Assembly: GCA_021811105.1 (NCBI GenBank)
Contig: JAJZPM010000002.1
Location: 62,001 to 126,000 of the forward strand
From: Nitrospirota bacterium
GTDB lineage: Bacteria; Nitrospirota; Thermodesulfovibrionia; Thermodesulfovibrionales; UBA6898
Direction of reading: 5' to 3'
DNA: 64,000 bases
The first letter of the stretch is position 1, and each line of letters starts with the position of its first letter. This document shows positions 41,921-51,926 of the stretch, in pieces. Position numbers and translations under genes: made by a program. The notes beneath the pieces are model-generated. The model was not told the origin of the DNA, did no database searches, and saw only the letters and a list, made by a program, of their open reading frames with translations.

Positions 41921-44050
41921 CTATCTCCTGACCCTCAGTATGCCCTCCATCTGACTTATCTTCTGGATAAGCGCCCTCAGCTGCGAAAGGTCCCTCACCT
42001 CGATAATGAATGTGATATGCCCCTTTTTGTCCTGGGTCGATGACGCCTCGAGGTGGCTGATATTGATGTCGACTGAAGAGATGAGGGCGGATAGGTTCGC
42101 CAGGATTCCCGGTTTATCTATGGTCTCGACGAAAAGGCGTGCGTTCGCAGTCGAGTCGTCGGCAGGCTGCCATTCGACGTCGACAAGCCGTGCGTCCTCG
42201 AACACAAGCCGTTCGAGGTTCCCGCAGTCCCTCCTGTGGATCGTCACCCCCTTGCCGATCGTGACGAAGCCGACAAGGTTGTCGCCCGGAACAGGGTAAC
42301 AGCATTTCGCAGTATGGTAGAGGATATTGTCGATCCCCCTGATGCTGACGCCCTTATGCTCCTTCGCCGGCTTTCGTATCTTCACCGCTTCGGGCTCTTC
42401 GACCTCTTTTTCCGGCTTTAGCCTGTTGACCACCTGGTGGGGGGAGACCTTGCCGAACCCGACAGATACGAAGAGGTCCTCAAGGGAGTTCATGCCGAGA
42501 GCCTTTGCCACCGCAAGGATTTCGTCCGACTTCATCAGCGCATTGCTCATATTGTGTTTTCGCAATTCCGACTCGAGGAGCTTTATCCCGAGTTCGACGC
42601 TCTGATGCCTCTCTTCGGACTTGATCCACTGCTTTATCCGGGTCTTTGCCCTCTGGGTCACCACGAACTTCAGCCAGTCCCTGCTCGGCCCGTGCGTCTG
42701 GGAGGTGATGATCTCGATCGTATCGCCGTTCTTCAGCTTATACCTCAGCGGGACGATCTTGCCGTTGATCTTCGCGCCTACGCACCGGTGGCCGACCTGG
42801 GTATGCACGCTGTAGGCAAAATCCACCGGGGTCGAGCCTATCGGCATCTCCTTGATCTCGCCCTTCGGGGTAAAGACGTATACGACCTCGGGGACCACCT
42901 CGCCCTTTACCGCCTCGAGGAAGTCCATCGCGTCCGGCACCTCTTTCTGCACCTGCACTAGGTCCCTCAGCCAGGAGATATACTTGCTGCTCTTTTCGTC
43001 GAATTCGCCTTTCTCCTTGTACTTCCAGTGCGAGGCGATCCCCTCCTCCGCGATCCGGTGCATCTCGTCGGTCCTTATCTGAAATTCCACCCGCTCGCCC
43101 TTCGGCCCGATGACCGTCGTATGGAGCGACTGGTACATGTTCGACTTCGGCACGCCGATGTAGTCTTTGAACCGACCGGGGATGGGGGTCCAGAGTGAAT
43201 GGATCAGCCCGAGTATGGCGTAGCAGTTCGCCTTGGTATCGGTCAGGATCCGCAGCCCTATCACGTCATGGACCTGCTCGAAGGTGATCCTCTGTTTCTG
43301 CATTTTCTGGTAGATCCCGTAGTGGTGCTTCACCCTCCCCGTGACCCTGCCCGGCAGGCCCTCCTCCTGCAGCTTCTTCGTGATAAGTTCGATGAGGTCT
43401 TTAATATAGCCTTCCTGCTCCTCTTTTCTCTTGGCGACCTTTCGGACGAGCTCTTCGTAGAGATCGGGCATCAGGAACTTGAAACTCAGGTCTTCGAACT
43501 CGGTGCGCAGCCAGCCCATCCCGAGCCTGTTCGCAAGCGGAGCATAAATCTCGAGCGTTTCGGTCGCGATCCTCTGGCGCTTGCCCTCCGGCAGGTGCTG
43601 CAGCGTACGCATATTATGGAGCCTGTCGGCGAACTTGATCAGGATCACCCTCACGTCTTCCGACATAGCAAGCAGCATCTTGCGGAAATTTTCGGCCTGC
43701 GCCTCTTTCTTGGTCCTGAATTCGACTTTCGACAGCTTCGTGAGGGACTCGACGATGAAGGCGACCTCCTTCCCGAAGAGTCTTCCGATGTCTTCAATCG
43801 TGGTGTCCGTGTCCTCGATGGTGTCGTGCAGGAGGCCGGCCGCGATCGAGGGAAGGTCCATCTTGATGTCCGCGAGTATGGAGGCCACTGAAAGAGGGTG
43901 TTTGATGTACGGGGACCCCTCACTCCGCTTCTGGCTGCAGTGGGCCTCCCTCGAAAAGTGGTACGCGTTTTCGAGGATGCGAAGGTCTTTGCCGTGGCTG
44001 TAAGGCCGGACTTTTTCGATCAGCTCTTTCAGTGACGGAGTATCGCGCAT
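41921..44050 (-). CDS. rel: Bifunctional (p)ppGpp synthetase/hydrolase Rel
   Basis: 709 residues, standard. The HD hydrolase domain is intact (His51; His75-Asp76 in LLHDTIEDTDTT). The synthetase domain has the RFKD motif (RXKD class typical of bifunctional enzymes), VHDVIGLRILTD and YQSLHTTVIGPKGERVEFQIRT. TGS (VYVFTPKGEIKEMP), a helical/zinc-finger-like region and a C-terminal ACT domain (TIDKPGILANLSALISSVDINI) follow. It makes and degrades the alarmone at the ribosome and in response to starvation. The gene is 49 bases after recJ, within the yajC-secDF-recJ-rel block. Confidence 0.97.
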   Translation of the reverse strand: MRDTPSLKELIEKVRPYSHGKDLRILENAYHFSREAHCSQKRSEGSPYIKHPLSVASILADIKMDLPSIAAGLLHDTIEDTDTTIEDIGRLFGKEVAFIVESLTKLSKVEFRTKKEAQAENFRKMLLAMSEDVRVILIKFADRLHNMRTLQHLPEGKRQRIATETLEIYAPLANRLGMGWLRTEFEDLSFKFLMPDLYEELVRKVAKRKEEQEGYIKDLIELITKKLQEEGLPGRVTGRVKHHYGIYQKMQKQRITFEQVHDVIGLRILTDTKANCYAILGLIHSLWTPIPGRFKDYIGVPKSNMYQSLHTTVIGPKGERVEFQIRTDEMHRIAEEGIASHWKYKEKGEFDEKSSKYISWLRDLVQVQKEVPDAMDFLEAVKGEVVPEVVYVFTPKGEIKEMPIGSTPVDFAYSVHTQVGHRCVGAKINGKIVPLRYKLKNGDTIEIITSQTHGPSRDWLKFVVTQRAKTRIKQWIKSEERHQSVELGIKLLESELRKHNMSNALMKSDEILAVAKALGMNSLEDLFVSVGFGKVSPHQVVNRLKPEKEVEEPEAVKIRKPAKEHKGVSIRGIDNILYHTAKCCYPVPGDNLVGFVTIGKGVTIHRRDCGNLERLVFEDARLVDVEWQPADDSTANARLFVETIDKPGILANLSALISSVDINISHLEASSTQDKKGHITFIIEVRDLSQLRALIQKISQMEGILRVRR

Positions 44051-44099
44051 GCTCTATTATATACTCTCAGGGGGGGACGAGATTCAAGGAATATCCTCT

Positions 44100-45887
44100 T
44101 TACGCGCTCGGCCGGAATGCCTTGAGGACAAGCTGGAGGTATCTTGCGCCGTTCCACTCGTTGACGGAAGGACTGAAGGCCGCGTCTATCGTCCCGTAGA
44201 GATCGAAGTCGTCGATATGACCGCCCATACCAAATCCTATGGCGTCCATGCGGCATGACCGCTCGCAGAGTTTCATCCTCAGATGGTTGTTCCCTACGAC
44301 CTTAGGAGAATGGACCTTGAGCATCCTCGCACCAAAGAGAGGCTCGGGGTTCCCGAGCCCGAGTGGTTCGAGCATGCTGAGTTCCTTCATCAGCCCGAAA
44401 TTCATCTCCGAGAGCCCCACATCGGCGTCTATCACGATGCCGGCATCCGCCGCCCCTGCGTCCGTCGCGGATGCGGCCAGTTCGCACATCCTCCGGGTAA
44501 AGATACCGAGCTTCGCCGCTTCGAGTTTGATGCCCGCAGCCTGCTTGTGTCCGCCGTAGCTGATGAGCATCTCCCGGCAGTCAGAGAGGGCCTTGCAGAT
44601 ATCGAAGGCAGGGACGCTCCGCGCGGAGCCTTTCGCGATCCCGTTTTTCACCGAGAAAATTATTGCCGGCCGGGAACACCGGTCCGAAATCCTGGAGGCG
44701 ACGATGCCGATTACGCCCTCGTGCCAGCCGGCGCCCGAAAGGACAATCGCAGGGGACGCGTCGTCTTCCCCGAGTTTTGCAACGGCCTCCTGGAAGATCT
44801 CCTCCTCAATGCGCTGCCGCTCCGCATTCAGCTTGTCGAGAGCGGCGGCGATCTCGGCCGCATCATCCTTTGAATCCGTCGTCAGGAGCCTCACCACCTC
44901 CATCGATGATGCGAGCCGCCCGGCAGCGTTGATCCTGGGGATGATCGAAAACGCGAGCCTGCCTGCCTTCAGATCTTTTCCCTCCAACCCCGAGACCTTC
45001 AGCAGGGCACTCACCCCCACGCGGCCGGAGTTATTCATCAATGACAGGCCGGTACGCGCGATGATTCTGTTCTCCCCGGTCATCGGCACAACATCGGCGA
45101 TCGTGCCGATCGCCCCGAGGTCGAAAAACGGCAGCAGGTCGTCCGGACGCTCCCGGTAGAGGGCCTGCACCAGCTTGAGCGCAACCCCGGCGCCGGACAG
45201 ATGCTCTACGGCGCTCCCTGCGTTCGTAACCTTGGGGTTGACGACCGCAACGGCATCGGGCAATAAGGCGTCGGACGCTGAAAGTTGACCGTTCTGAGAC
45301 TTCGAGCTTTCATTTTCGAGCTTCATTCCCCTCGCCGGCTCGTGGTGGTCGGTGATAATCACGTCGATCCCTCCCCTGCGTGCCGCATCGACAGCGTCGA
45401 AGGAGGTAATCCCGCAATCGACCGTGATGATCAGCGACGCGGCCGCGGCCTTCGCCTTCTCGACCCCGCAGAGCTGGAACCCGTAGCCATGTGCAAACCT
45501 GTCAGGGATAAAATAGAGACAGTCGGCCCCGAGCGACCGTAGCGCGAGACAGAGGATCGCCGTCGCCGAAACGCCGTCCGCGTCATAGTCACCGTGGACC
45601 AATATGCGCTCTCCCCGGTTGACGGCCTTTCCGATCCTGAATGCCGCAGAGGAAATGCCCGGAATATCGAAAGGGTCCGTCAAAGAGGAGATACTCGGAC
45701 TAAGAAAATCAGAGATCGCCGAGGCTGTCCGGAAGCCCCTGTTTACAAGGACCTGGGCAAAGAGAGGGGAGACCGATGCGTTCTTCGACAGGTACTGCAG
45801 AAATTCGGGGTTTGTCCTGTTTATCAGCCATCGGTTATACATAAGACTCGTAAAACGCGGGTCCACTTTTACGCACGGCGTTTCCAT
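44100..45887 (-). CDS. recJ: Single-stranded-DNA-specific exonuclease RecJ
   Basis: 595 residues (or about 580 if the ATG at 45842, matching the family start NRWLINRTNPEF, is used; neither has a clear ribosome site). DHH motifs: VHGDYDADGVSATAIL, ITVDCGITSFDAVDAA, DVIITDHHEPA; then GAIGTIADVVPMTGENR and the DHHA1 part SYGGHKQAAGIKLE, all needed for Mn-dependent 5'-3' single-strand exonuclease activity in mismatch and recombination repair. Located after secF and before rel, as in several deltaproteobacterial-type genomes where recJ follows secDF. Confidence 0.95.
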   Translation of the reverse strand: METPCVKVDPRFTSLMYNRWLINRTNPEFLQYLSKNASVSPLFAQVLVNRGFRTASAISDFLSPSISSLTDPFDIPGISSAAFRIGKAVNRGERILVHGDYDADGVSATAILCLALRSLGADCLYFIPDRFAHGYGFQLCGVEKAKAAAASLIITVDCGITSFDAVDAARRGGIDVIITDHHEPARGMKLENESSKSQNGQLSASDALLPDAVAVVNPKVTNAGSAVEHLSGAGVALKLVQALYRERPDDLLPFFDLGAIGTIADVVPMTGENRIIARTGLSLMNNSGRVGVSALLKVSGLEGKDLKAGRLAFSIIPRINAAGRLASSMEVVRLLTTDSKDDAAEIAAALDKLNAERQRIEEEIFQEAVAKLGEDDASPAIVLSGAGWHEGVIGIVASRISDRCSRPAIIFSVKNGIAKGSARSVPAFDICKALSDCREMLISYGGHKQAAGIKLEAAKLGIFTRRMCELAASATDAGAADAGIVIDADVGLSEMNFGLMKELSMLEPLGLGNPEPLFGARMLKVHSPKVVGNNHLRMKLCERSCRMDAIGFGMGGHIDDFDLYGTIDAAFSPSVNEWNGARYLQLVLKAFRPSA

Positions 45888-45960
45888 CGTGGGGCAGGCT
45901 TCTCTGCCTCTCCCGCCGTTTCGTATTCGTCAGGCGGAGGCCTGCATCCCGCGTCAGCTA

Positions 45961-46875
45961 TTATTTTTTCCCAAGGGGCTTCTTCTTGCCGCTCCAGAGC
46001 AGTACGATCGGGCTGGCGACAAAGACCGATGAATATGTCCCGACGATCACGCCCATGATCATCGCGAGGGCGAATTCATGGATAACCTCGCCTCCGAAAA
46101 AGAAGAGCGCAAGTGACGTAAGAAGCACGGTAAAGGAGGTGACGATCGTCCTCGACAGCACCTCGTTGATGCTCAGGTTCATCACCGCCTCGACCGGGTC
46201 TTTCGTCCTGGCCTTGAGGTTCTCCCTTATCCTGTCGAAGACGACGACCGTGTCGGTGAGCGAGTATCCGGCGATGGTGAGCAGTGCAGTCACCACAATG
46301 AGGTTTATCTCCAGGCCAAGCAGGTAGAATACGCCGAGGACAGCGAGCACATCGTGAAATGTCGCGATCGTTGCGCCGACCGCGAAATCGAACCTGAACC
46401 TGATCGCGATATAGACAAGGATGCCGATGACCGACATCGCGATCGCCTTCGCAGCGTCGGTCCTGAGCCTGCTCCCCACCTTGGGCCCTATCTCGGTGGT
46501 CGAGTCCACCACGTAAGGATTGTCAGGCAGCTTCTGAGTAATGACACCAGTGATGGCGTCGGCTGACTTCCCGAGTTGCTGCTCCGATTTTTTCACACGG
46601 ATGAGGACCTTGTTCGATGCGGGAATGTCCTGCAGTTCGAAGTCCTTCACCCCACCGCTTTCAAGTGCCCCTCTGACCGCGGCAAGGCTGAACGGTTTCG
46701 TGAACTTCAGCTGGATCGCGGTGCCCCCCGCGAAATCGATCCCGAGGTTTGCGCGCCCGTTCGCTACCTGAATTATGGCGATGATGCCGATGATCGCGAG
46801 GATGCCCGAAAAGACGAAGGCGAATTTCCTCTTCCCCATGAAATCTATATTCGTGTTTTTGATTATCTCTAACAT
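45961..46875 (-). CDS. secF: Protein translocase subunit SecF
   Basis: 304 residues with six membrane helices. Landmarks: NLGIDFAGGTAIQLKF in the first periplasmic domain, IGPKVGSRLRTDAAKA, LTIAGYSLTDTVVVFDRIREN and TIVTSFTVLLTSLALFFFGGE. With SecD it uses the proton or ion gradient to help release proteins from the SecYEG exit side. The gene lies 24 bases after secD. Length and motif spacing are normal. Confidence 0.97.
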   Translation of the reverse strand: MLEIIKNTNIDFMGKRKFAFVFSGILAIIGIIAIIQVANGRANLGIDFAGGTAIQLKFTKPFSLAAVRGALESGGVKDFELQDIPASNKVLIRVKKSEQQLGKSADAITGVITQKLPDNPYVVDSTTEIGPKVGSRLRTDAAKAIAMSVIGILVYIAIRFRFDFAVGATIATFHDVLAVLGVFYLLGLEINLIVVTALLTIAGYSLTDTVVVFDRIRENLKARTKDPVEAVMNLSINEVLSRTIVTSFTVLLTSLALFFFGGEVIHEFALAMIMGVIVGTYSSVFVASPIVLLWSGKKKPLGKK

Positions 46876-46899
46876 CCTGCCTCCTCTACGAGTTGTAAA

Positions 46900-48525
46900 C
46901 TATATGCTCAGTTTCTTGACGTCACGACGCGAGTTGATAAGATCGAAGACCGTCTTCGTCCCGATAAGCGCCGTATAAAGGTTGATGATCACGCCAAGGC
47001 TCAGGGTCACGGCAAAGCCCTTGATCGGGCCGGTGCCGAACTGGAAAAGGACCGCGGCCGTGATCAGCGTCGTCACGTGCGAGTCGAAGATCGTCCAGAA
47101 GGCCTTATGATACCCGGAATCCACCGCCGACCTCGGCGTCTTGCCCGTCCTGATCTCATCCCGTATCCGCTCGAACATGAGCACGTTGGAGTCGACGGCC
47201 ATGCCGATCGCGAGGATGATGCCCGCGATGCCCGGCAGGGTGAGCGTCGCATTCAGCGAGGCCATCGCGCCGAAGAGGAGGACGATGTTCAGGATCAGGG
47301 CGAAATCGGCGACCACGCCGGAAAGCTTGTAATAGACGATCATGAAGAGGATGACCATCGCCGTGCCGATGAGTCCGGCGATCATGCCGGCCCGGATCGA
47401 GTCTTCCCCGAGCGAGGGGCCGACGGTGACGTTCTGCAGCATCTTCAGCGGCGCCGGGAGCGCGCCGGCCTTCAGCACGATGCTCAGGTCTTTTGCCTCA
47501 TCCATGCTGAAATTCCCGGTGATCTGCGCATTGCCGCCGGATATCCGCTCCTGGATCACCGGGGCCGAATAGACGGTATTGTCGAGGATGATCGCGAGCC
47601 GTTTTTTGACGTTCGCGGCGGTCACCTCGTCGAAGAGTTTCGCGCCCTCGGTGTTGAATGATATCGAAACATAGGGCTCGCCCCCCATCCTGGTATCGAG
47701 GCTCACCCTTGCGTCGCTCAGAAGGTTTCCGGTAAGCGCCGCCTGCTTTTTCAGAAGAAGCGGCGTCCTGACCACCGCTCCGGTCTCGCGGTTCACCTTC
47801 TTTTCGAAGAGTATCTCGTCATCAGGAGGGATCTTGTCCGCAAACTCCTTCAGTATCCTCTCCTCGTCTCCCGGCTGGACCGCAGAGGGAAGCTGGGCCG
47901 CGACCGGCGATTCGTCGTCCACGATCTTGAATTCGAGCTGGGCCGTCCTGCCGACAAGTTCGATCGCGCGCCTCGGGTCCTTGACGCCGGGCAACTCCAC
48001 CACGATCTCGTTTTCTCCCTGCCTCTGGATCGTCGGCTCGGAGACGCCGAACTGGTCGATCCTGTTCCTGATCGTCTCGAGGGCCTGGTCGACTGCGCTG
48101 TTTTTGATCTTGGCCGCCTCCTTGTCCGCGATCTTCAGGACAAGGGTCTGGCCGGTCGAGACGGTGTCGAGGACCGGGTAGTTGTCTTTTATCAAATTGG
48201 CGATCTCCTGACTGGAAGGGGAAATCTCGATATTGAGACCGCTTCTCTTCACATCGGCCTGGATCTTCTTCTTGGCGAGCGCATCGCTGATAAGATGCAC
48301 GTAACGGTCGACGGAGGTTTCGACCGCCTTGTCTCCCTCGACTTCGTAGACGAGATGGAGACCGCCCTGCAGGTCGAGTCCGAGAATAATGCCCTTGCTG
48401 GGCATGCTCTTCTGCCACCACTCGGGCATATACTTAAAAAGAGGAGTGTTCGGAAGGAAAAAGACCGCCGCGATAAGTATCGTAAACCCTATAAAGAGGA
48501 TCCTCCAGAGAATATTCTTTTTCAT
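46900..48525 (-). CDS. secD: Protein translocase subunit SecD
   Basis: 541 residues. One N-terminal helix, then the large periplasmic P1 region ([44 protein letters not shown]) and P1 base, followed by five helices at the C-terminus ([39 protein letters not shown]). The D-x-G-G and the conserved FERIRDE signature support the call. Acts with SecF and YajC. The yajC gene precedes it by 101 bases on the same strand. Confidence 0.97.
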   Translation of the reverse strand: MKKNILWRILFIGFTILIAAVFFLPNTPLFKYMPEWWQKSMPSKGIILGLDLQGGLHLVYEVEGDKAVETSVDRYVHLISDALAKKKIQADVKRSGLNIEISPSSQEIANLIKDNYPVLDTVSTGQTLVLKIADKEAAKIKNSAVDQALETIRNRIDQFGVSEPTIQRQGENEIVVELPGVKDPRRAIELVGRTAQLEFKIVDDESPVAAQLPSAVQPGDEERILKEFADKIPPDDEILFEKKVNRETGAVVRTPLLLKKQAALTGNLLSDARVSLDTRMGGEPYVSISFNTEGAKLFDEVTAANVKKRLAIILDNTVYSAPVIQERISGGNAQITGNFSMDEAKDLSIVLKAGALPAPLKMLQNVTVGPSLGEDSIRAGMIAGLIGTAMVILFMIVYYKLSGVVADFALILNIVLLFGAMASLNATLTLPGIAGIILAIGMAVDSNVLMFERIRDEIRTGKTPRSAVDSGYHKAFWTIFDSHVTTLITAAVLFQFGTGPIKGFAVTLSLGVIINLYTALIGTKTVFDLINSRRDVKKLSI

Positions 48526-48626
48526 TTGACCTCCGCAAAAATATCTTCAAAATGCTCTGCTTTCGCCATTATGTTCAATTCGGTCACGGGAAGCGGGAGT
48601 CAGGTCCGCGGCGGGAGTTGCGGCGC

Positions 48627-48953
48627 CTATTCGTCGTCCGCCTGCCTCAGCGCAGCGATGTACGCCTTGCCGTACTTCACCTTCACGTTCTCGGCGATCT
48701 TCAGCAGGACCGTATTGCCCTTCACCTCTTCCACAACCCCGTATTCCCCTCCGGAGGTGATCACCTTGTCGCCCTTCTTGAGGTTGTCGAGCATGGTCTT
48801 ATGTTCCTTGGCCCTCTTCTGCTGAGGCCTGATGAGCAGGAAGTAGAAGATCACGAAGATCAGGATCAGAGGAAGGAAGCCCATGAGTCCGCCGCCAGCG
48901 CCCTGCCCGCCTTGAGGGGCAGGCCCCATTGCATAAGCAAGTCCTGTAAACAT
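48627..48953 (-). CDS. yajC: Preprotein translocase subunit YajC
   Basis: 108 residues: short N-terminus with Gly/Ala/Pro, one membrane helix (GFLPLILIFVIFYFLLIRP), then RPQQKRAKEHKTMLDNLKKGDKVITSGGEYGVVEEV, the family mark (split over residues 47-82). It joins SecDF-YidC at the translocon. GGAGGTG precedes the start and a good promoter lies about 30-60 bases upstream. It is the first gene of the secretion, repair and stringent-response block on the minus strand. Confidence 0.96.
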   Translation of the reverse strand: MFTGLAYAMGPAPQGGQGAGGGLMGFLPLILIFVIFYFLLIRPQQKRAKEHKTMLDNLKKGDKVITSGGEYGVVEEVKGNTVLLKIAENVKVKYGKAYIAALRQADDE

Positions 48954-48981
48954 CCGACACCTCCGGAAAATTTAATTTGAT

Positions 48982-49011
48982 ACTATACCCTGTTGAGGGG
49001 TTTTTAATCAA
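48982..49011 (-). promoter_or_regulatory. Sigma-70-type promoter of the yajC-secDF block
   Basis: On the minus strand: TTGATT (49006-49011), 18-base spacer, TATAGT (48982-48987, 5 of 6), 29 bases from the yajC start codon. Confidence 0.65.
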
Positions 49012-49316
49012 GATTTTGAGGGAAATGCCGCGGTTCGGTGTCGAAGTGGCAGCTTTTTGGCATTAGGACAATTTCTGCAGACCGGCAGAGAAAAGTTCTA
49101 AAAAGGGGAAATGGTGGTCGAGGCACAAAAAAAGTGGTGCTTGCTTTCTTTTATATCCCAGCGGTTTTGTATATCACCGGCATACAGTGTACTTCCTCTT
49201 CGCCTTCACCCTATGCCCGGATGACTCTACACCCGTCTGCTGAGTATAAGAGCAGCAAGACCACCACTATCGGTCTTGGCTTCTTAATTTTCTTTTACCC
49301 TTTATGAAAAGCGCTG
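49012..49316. other. Intergenic region with two adjacent hairpins
   Basis: No gene is supported in these 305 bases. Two hairpins lie close together: CTGCT-9 nt-AGCAG at about 49239-49257 and CAAGACC-9 nt-GGTCTTG at about 49258-49280, the second followed by a T-rich stretch (GCTTCTTAATTTTC). They could be a terminator for plus-strand transcription entering from the left or part of a small RNA; no transcript is implied by neighbouring genes. Confidence 0.3.
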
Positions 49317-49766
49317 TCAAGCTTTTTCTTCACCCTTGTCGGGCTGCCGGGGCCTGCCTTTCCTGAGCGGCCGTTCTTCGCCGGTCTGCCCGGGCCTGGC
49401 CCAGAACGACGCCGGCGGGGCGCTCTTCCCTGTCAGGGCCATGAACCTGCGGGTCGACGGCATCTCCTGCACCCTTTTGTAAGCGCTCTGCACCGCATAT
49501 TGCACCTGATACCTGTAGAGCGAGGGCTTCCTGTAACGGGGATACCGCTCCCTGAAATCCGGGACCGCAGTCCGCAACCTCTCGCTCCAGGCGATGATAA
49601 AATCCGTTGCGCGCTCGACCGGGATGCCGGTCTCGCGGGATATGAGTCCGAAGGAATGGGCGATATGGTAAATCTCCTTTTCGGACTTCGGCAACACGCT
49701 AAGGAGAATCTCGATCGCTTCCCGCGCGGCTTTGCCGTCCTTCCTGCCTCTGCTTTCGTCTGCCAC
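49317..49766 (-). CDS. Cytoplasmic protein of unknown function
   Basis: 149 residues, no signal peptide or membrane segment. A helical N-terminal two-thirds (EAIEILLSVLPKSEKEIYHIAHSFGLISRETGIPVERATDFIIAW, in pieces) is followed by Arg/Tyr-rich text (FRERYPRYRKPSLYRYQVQYAVQSAYKRVQ) and a basic, disordered tail of Pro, Arg, Lys and Glu. The composition would suit nucleic-acid binding, but I recognise no family. It stands alone, divergent from the helicase gene at 49925; the 158 bases between them must hold both promoters. Confidence 0.6.
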   Translation of the reverse strand: MADESRGRKDGKAAREAIEILLSVLPKSEKEIYHIAHSFGLISRETGIPVERATDFIIAWSERLRTAVPDFRERYPRYRKPSLYRYQVQYAVQSAYKRVQEMPSTRRFMALTGKSAPPASFWARPGQTGEERPLRKGRPRQPDKGEEKA

Positions 49767-49924
49767 CGGATCAGCCCTTTTTCCTTACCGCATGAGCTAC
49801 GTGTCTTTTCATGAAGATATTATAAATGCTGGACACCGGATGAGGAAAGGGGGGCCGGAACTGACAGCATCCCCGGCGCGCTCCATTCTCTTAAAACCCC
49901 ACCGTCTCTGCTACAATAGCATCT

Positions 49925-51883
49925 ATGAAGAAGTACTATCTCCACAGGGAACCGCCCGTTTTCAGGGTCGATTACGAAAAGGACCTCAACCCGGAGCAGT
50001 TTGCGGCGGTGATGCATGAAAAAGGCCCGGCCCTCGTGCTCGCCGGCGCCGGGACCGGGAAGACCAGGGTCGTCACCTACCGGGTGGCGCGACTCATAGA
50101 AGGGGGCGCAAGACCTGAAAACATCCTCCTCCTCACCTTCACGAACAAGGCCGCCAGCGAGATGATGCGGAGGGCGGAGCAGCTCGTCGGCAGGAACACC
50201 ATGGGTCTCTTCGGGGGGACCTTCCACCACGTCGCCAACCTCATCCTGAGACAGCACTATCTCCTCGCCGGATACAGGCAGGGCTTTTCGATCATCGACA
50301 GGGAAGACTCCCGCGAACTTTTTGAGTCCTGCGTCTCCGAGATCTTCAGGAAGGAGATCGTGCTCCCGAAGGGTGCGGTCTTCGCCGAGATCTGCAGCCT
50401 CTCGAAAAATACCGGCTCGGCGACGCCGGAGGTCGTGACGCTGAGGTTTCCCCATTTCGTGAACGCAATCGAGGAGATCGAAAAGGTGATCGCGCTTTAT
50501 GAAAAGAAGAAATTTACGCTGAACCTCATGGACTTCGACGACCTCCTCGTCTCATGGAAGAAGATATTCGAAGGCCAGGAGAAGATCCGCGAATATTATT
50601 CTCTCAAGTTCAGGCATATCCTTGTCGACGAATACCAGGACACAAACAAGCTGCAGTCCGACATCATCGACCTCACCGTCGGGGGCGACCGGAACCTGAT
50701 GGTAGTAGGCGACGACGCCCAGTCGATCTATTCCTTCAGGGGGGCTAATTTCGAAAACATCCTGCGGTTTCCCGAACGGTATCCCGATGCGGTCATCTTC
50801 AAACTGACTACCAACTACCGGTCCACCCCCGAGATACTATATCTCGCAAACAGGATCATCGCGAACAACAGGAAGCAGTTCTCGAAGGAACTGCATGCGG
50901 TCCGGCAGACCGGCGAGTCGCCGAACGTGGTGCCGCTCAAAGACGTCTTCGAAGAGGCGGAATTCGTCGCCTCGGTGATCATCGACATGAATGCCGACGG
51001 AAGGTCTTTTGACGATATCGCGGTGCTCTACCGCTCTCATTACCAGTCTATGCAGCTGCAGATGGAGTTGCAGAGGAGGGGGGTCCCCTTCGAAGTCCGG
51101 TCCGGCCTCAAGTTCTTCGAGCAGGCCCATGTCAAGGACATCGTCTCCTACCTGAGGATCATCGTAAACCCCTTCGACGAGATCAGCTGGAAGAGGGTCC
51201 TCAAGCTGGTCAGGGGTATAGGCAACATCACCGCTGGCAAGATATGGGAATTCATCGCCAAGTCCGACAGCCCGGCAGACGCACTGCCGGAGGCATACCG
51301 GACCGTGCTGAAGAAATCCGCCGAGGGGTTCAACCGTCTTGTCGGCGTCCTGGCGGAACTGAGGGCCGAAAAATATTTTTCCTCTCCGTCTTCCGCGATT
51401 GAGCACGTCCTGAACAACGGATACGAGGACTACCTCTATACCACTTACCCCAATGCGGAAATGCGGATAGAGGACATCCAGCAGATGTCGCGGTTTGCCC
51501 TCCGCTATGATTCTCTCGACACGTTCCTTAGCGAACTCGCGCTCCAGGGCGTGGCCGAGACCGAGGCCGGGGATGCCGACCGCGCCGAAGGGAAAGTGGT
51601 CCTCTCGACGGTGCACCAGGCAAAGGGACTCGAATGGGAAGCGGTCTTCCTCATAGGGATGAACGACGGGAAGTTCCCCTCCGCAAAATCGCTCAAGAGC
51701 GACGACGAGGAGGAGGAACGGCGTCTCTTTTACGTGGGCGTCACGAGGGCAAAAGAGGACCTCCGCCTGTGTTACCCGATTTCGTCCGAGGACTGGAACG
51801 CACTCGGATTTCTGAGGCCGTCCCGCTTCCTCAGGGAACTCCCGAAAGATTCCTTTGAGGAGATGACGGTAGAGGATGTATAA
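49925..51883 (+). CDS. UvrD/Rep/PcrA-family DNA helicase (superfamily 1)
   Basis: 652 residues, a little shorter than PcrA or UvrD (about 720). Motifs: Q-motif region LNPEQFAAV, Walker A GAGTGKT (41-47), TFTNKAASEMMRRA (Ia), Walker B ILVDEYQDTN, GDDAQSIYSFRGA (III), TNYRS (IV), and TVHQAKGLEWEAVFLIGMNDGKFPS (V, in pieces) with LFYVGVTRAKEDLRL (VI). It unwinds DNA 3' to 5' in repair and replication. The C-terminal tail after motif VI is short, so UvrD-type protein contacts may be missing. Clear family, exact orthologue (UvrD, PcrA or Rep) not decided. Confidence 0.95.
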   Translation: MKKYYLHREPPVFRVDYEKDLNPEQFAAVMHEKGPALVLAGAGTGKTRVVTYRVARLIEGGARPENILLLTFTNKAASEMMRRAEQLVGRNTMGLFGGTFHHVANLILRQHYLLAGYRQGFSIIDREDSRELFESCVSEIFRKEIVLPKGAVFAEICSLSKNTGSATPEVVTLRFPHFVNAIEEIEKVIALYEKKKFTLNLMDFDDLLVSWKKIFEGQEKIREYYSLKFRHILVDEYQDTNKLQSDIIDLTVGGDRNLMVVGDDAQSIYSFRGANFENILRFPERYPDAVIFKLTTNYRSTPEILYLANRIIANNRKQFSKELHAVRQTGESPNVVPLKDVFEEAEFVASVIIDMNADGRSFDDIAVLYRSHYQSMQLQMELQRRGVPFEVRSGLKFFEQAHVKDIVSYLRIIVNPFDEISWKRVLKLVRGIGNITAGKIWEFIAKSDSPADALPEAYRTVLKKSAEGFNRLVGVLAELRAEKYFSSPSSAIEHVLNNGYEDYLYTTYPNAEMRIEDIQQMSRFALRYDSLDTFLSELALQGVAETEAGDADRAEGKVVLSTVHQAKGLEWEAVFLIGMNDGKFPSAKSLKSDDEEEERRLFYVGVTRAKEDLRLCYPISSEDWNALGFLRPSRFLRELPKDSFEEMTVEDV

Positions 51884-51926
51884 TAGCGGTCTGTTTGTGG
51901 TAACGTTAAGATAAGGATGAAATAAG

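Noticed and set aside
49038-49307. Plus-strand open frame of 89 codons in the gene-free region
   Set aside because: Its composition looks non-coding, it has no start signal, and it covers hairpins.
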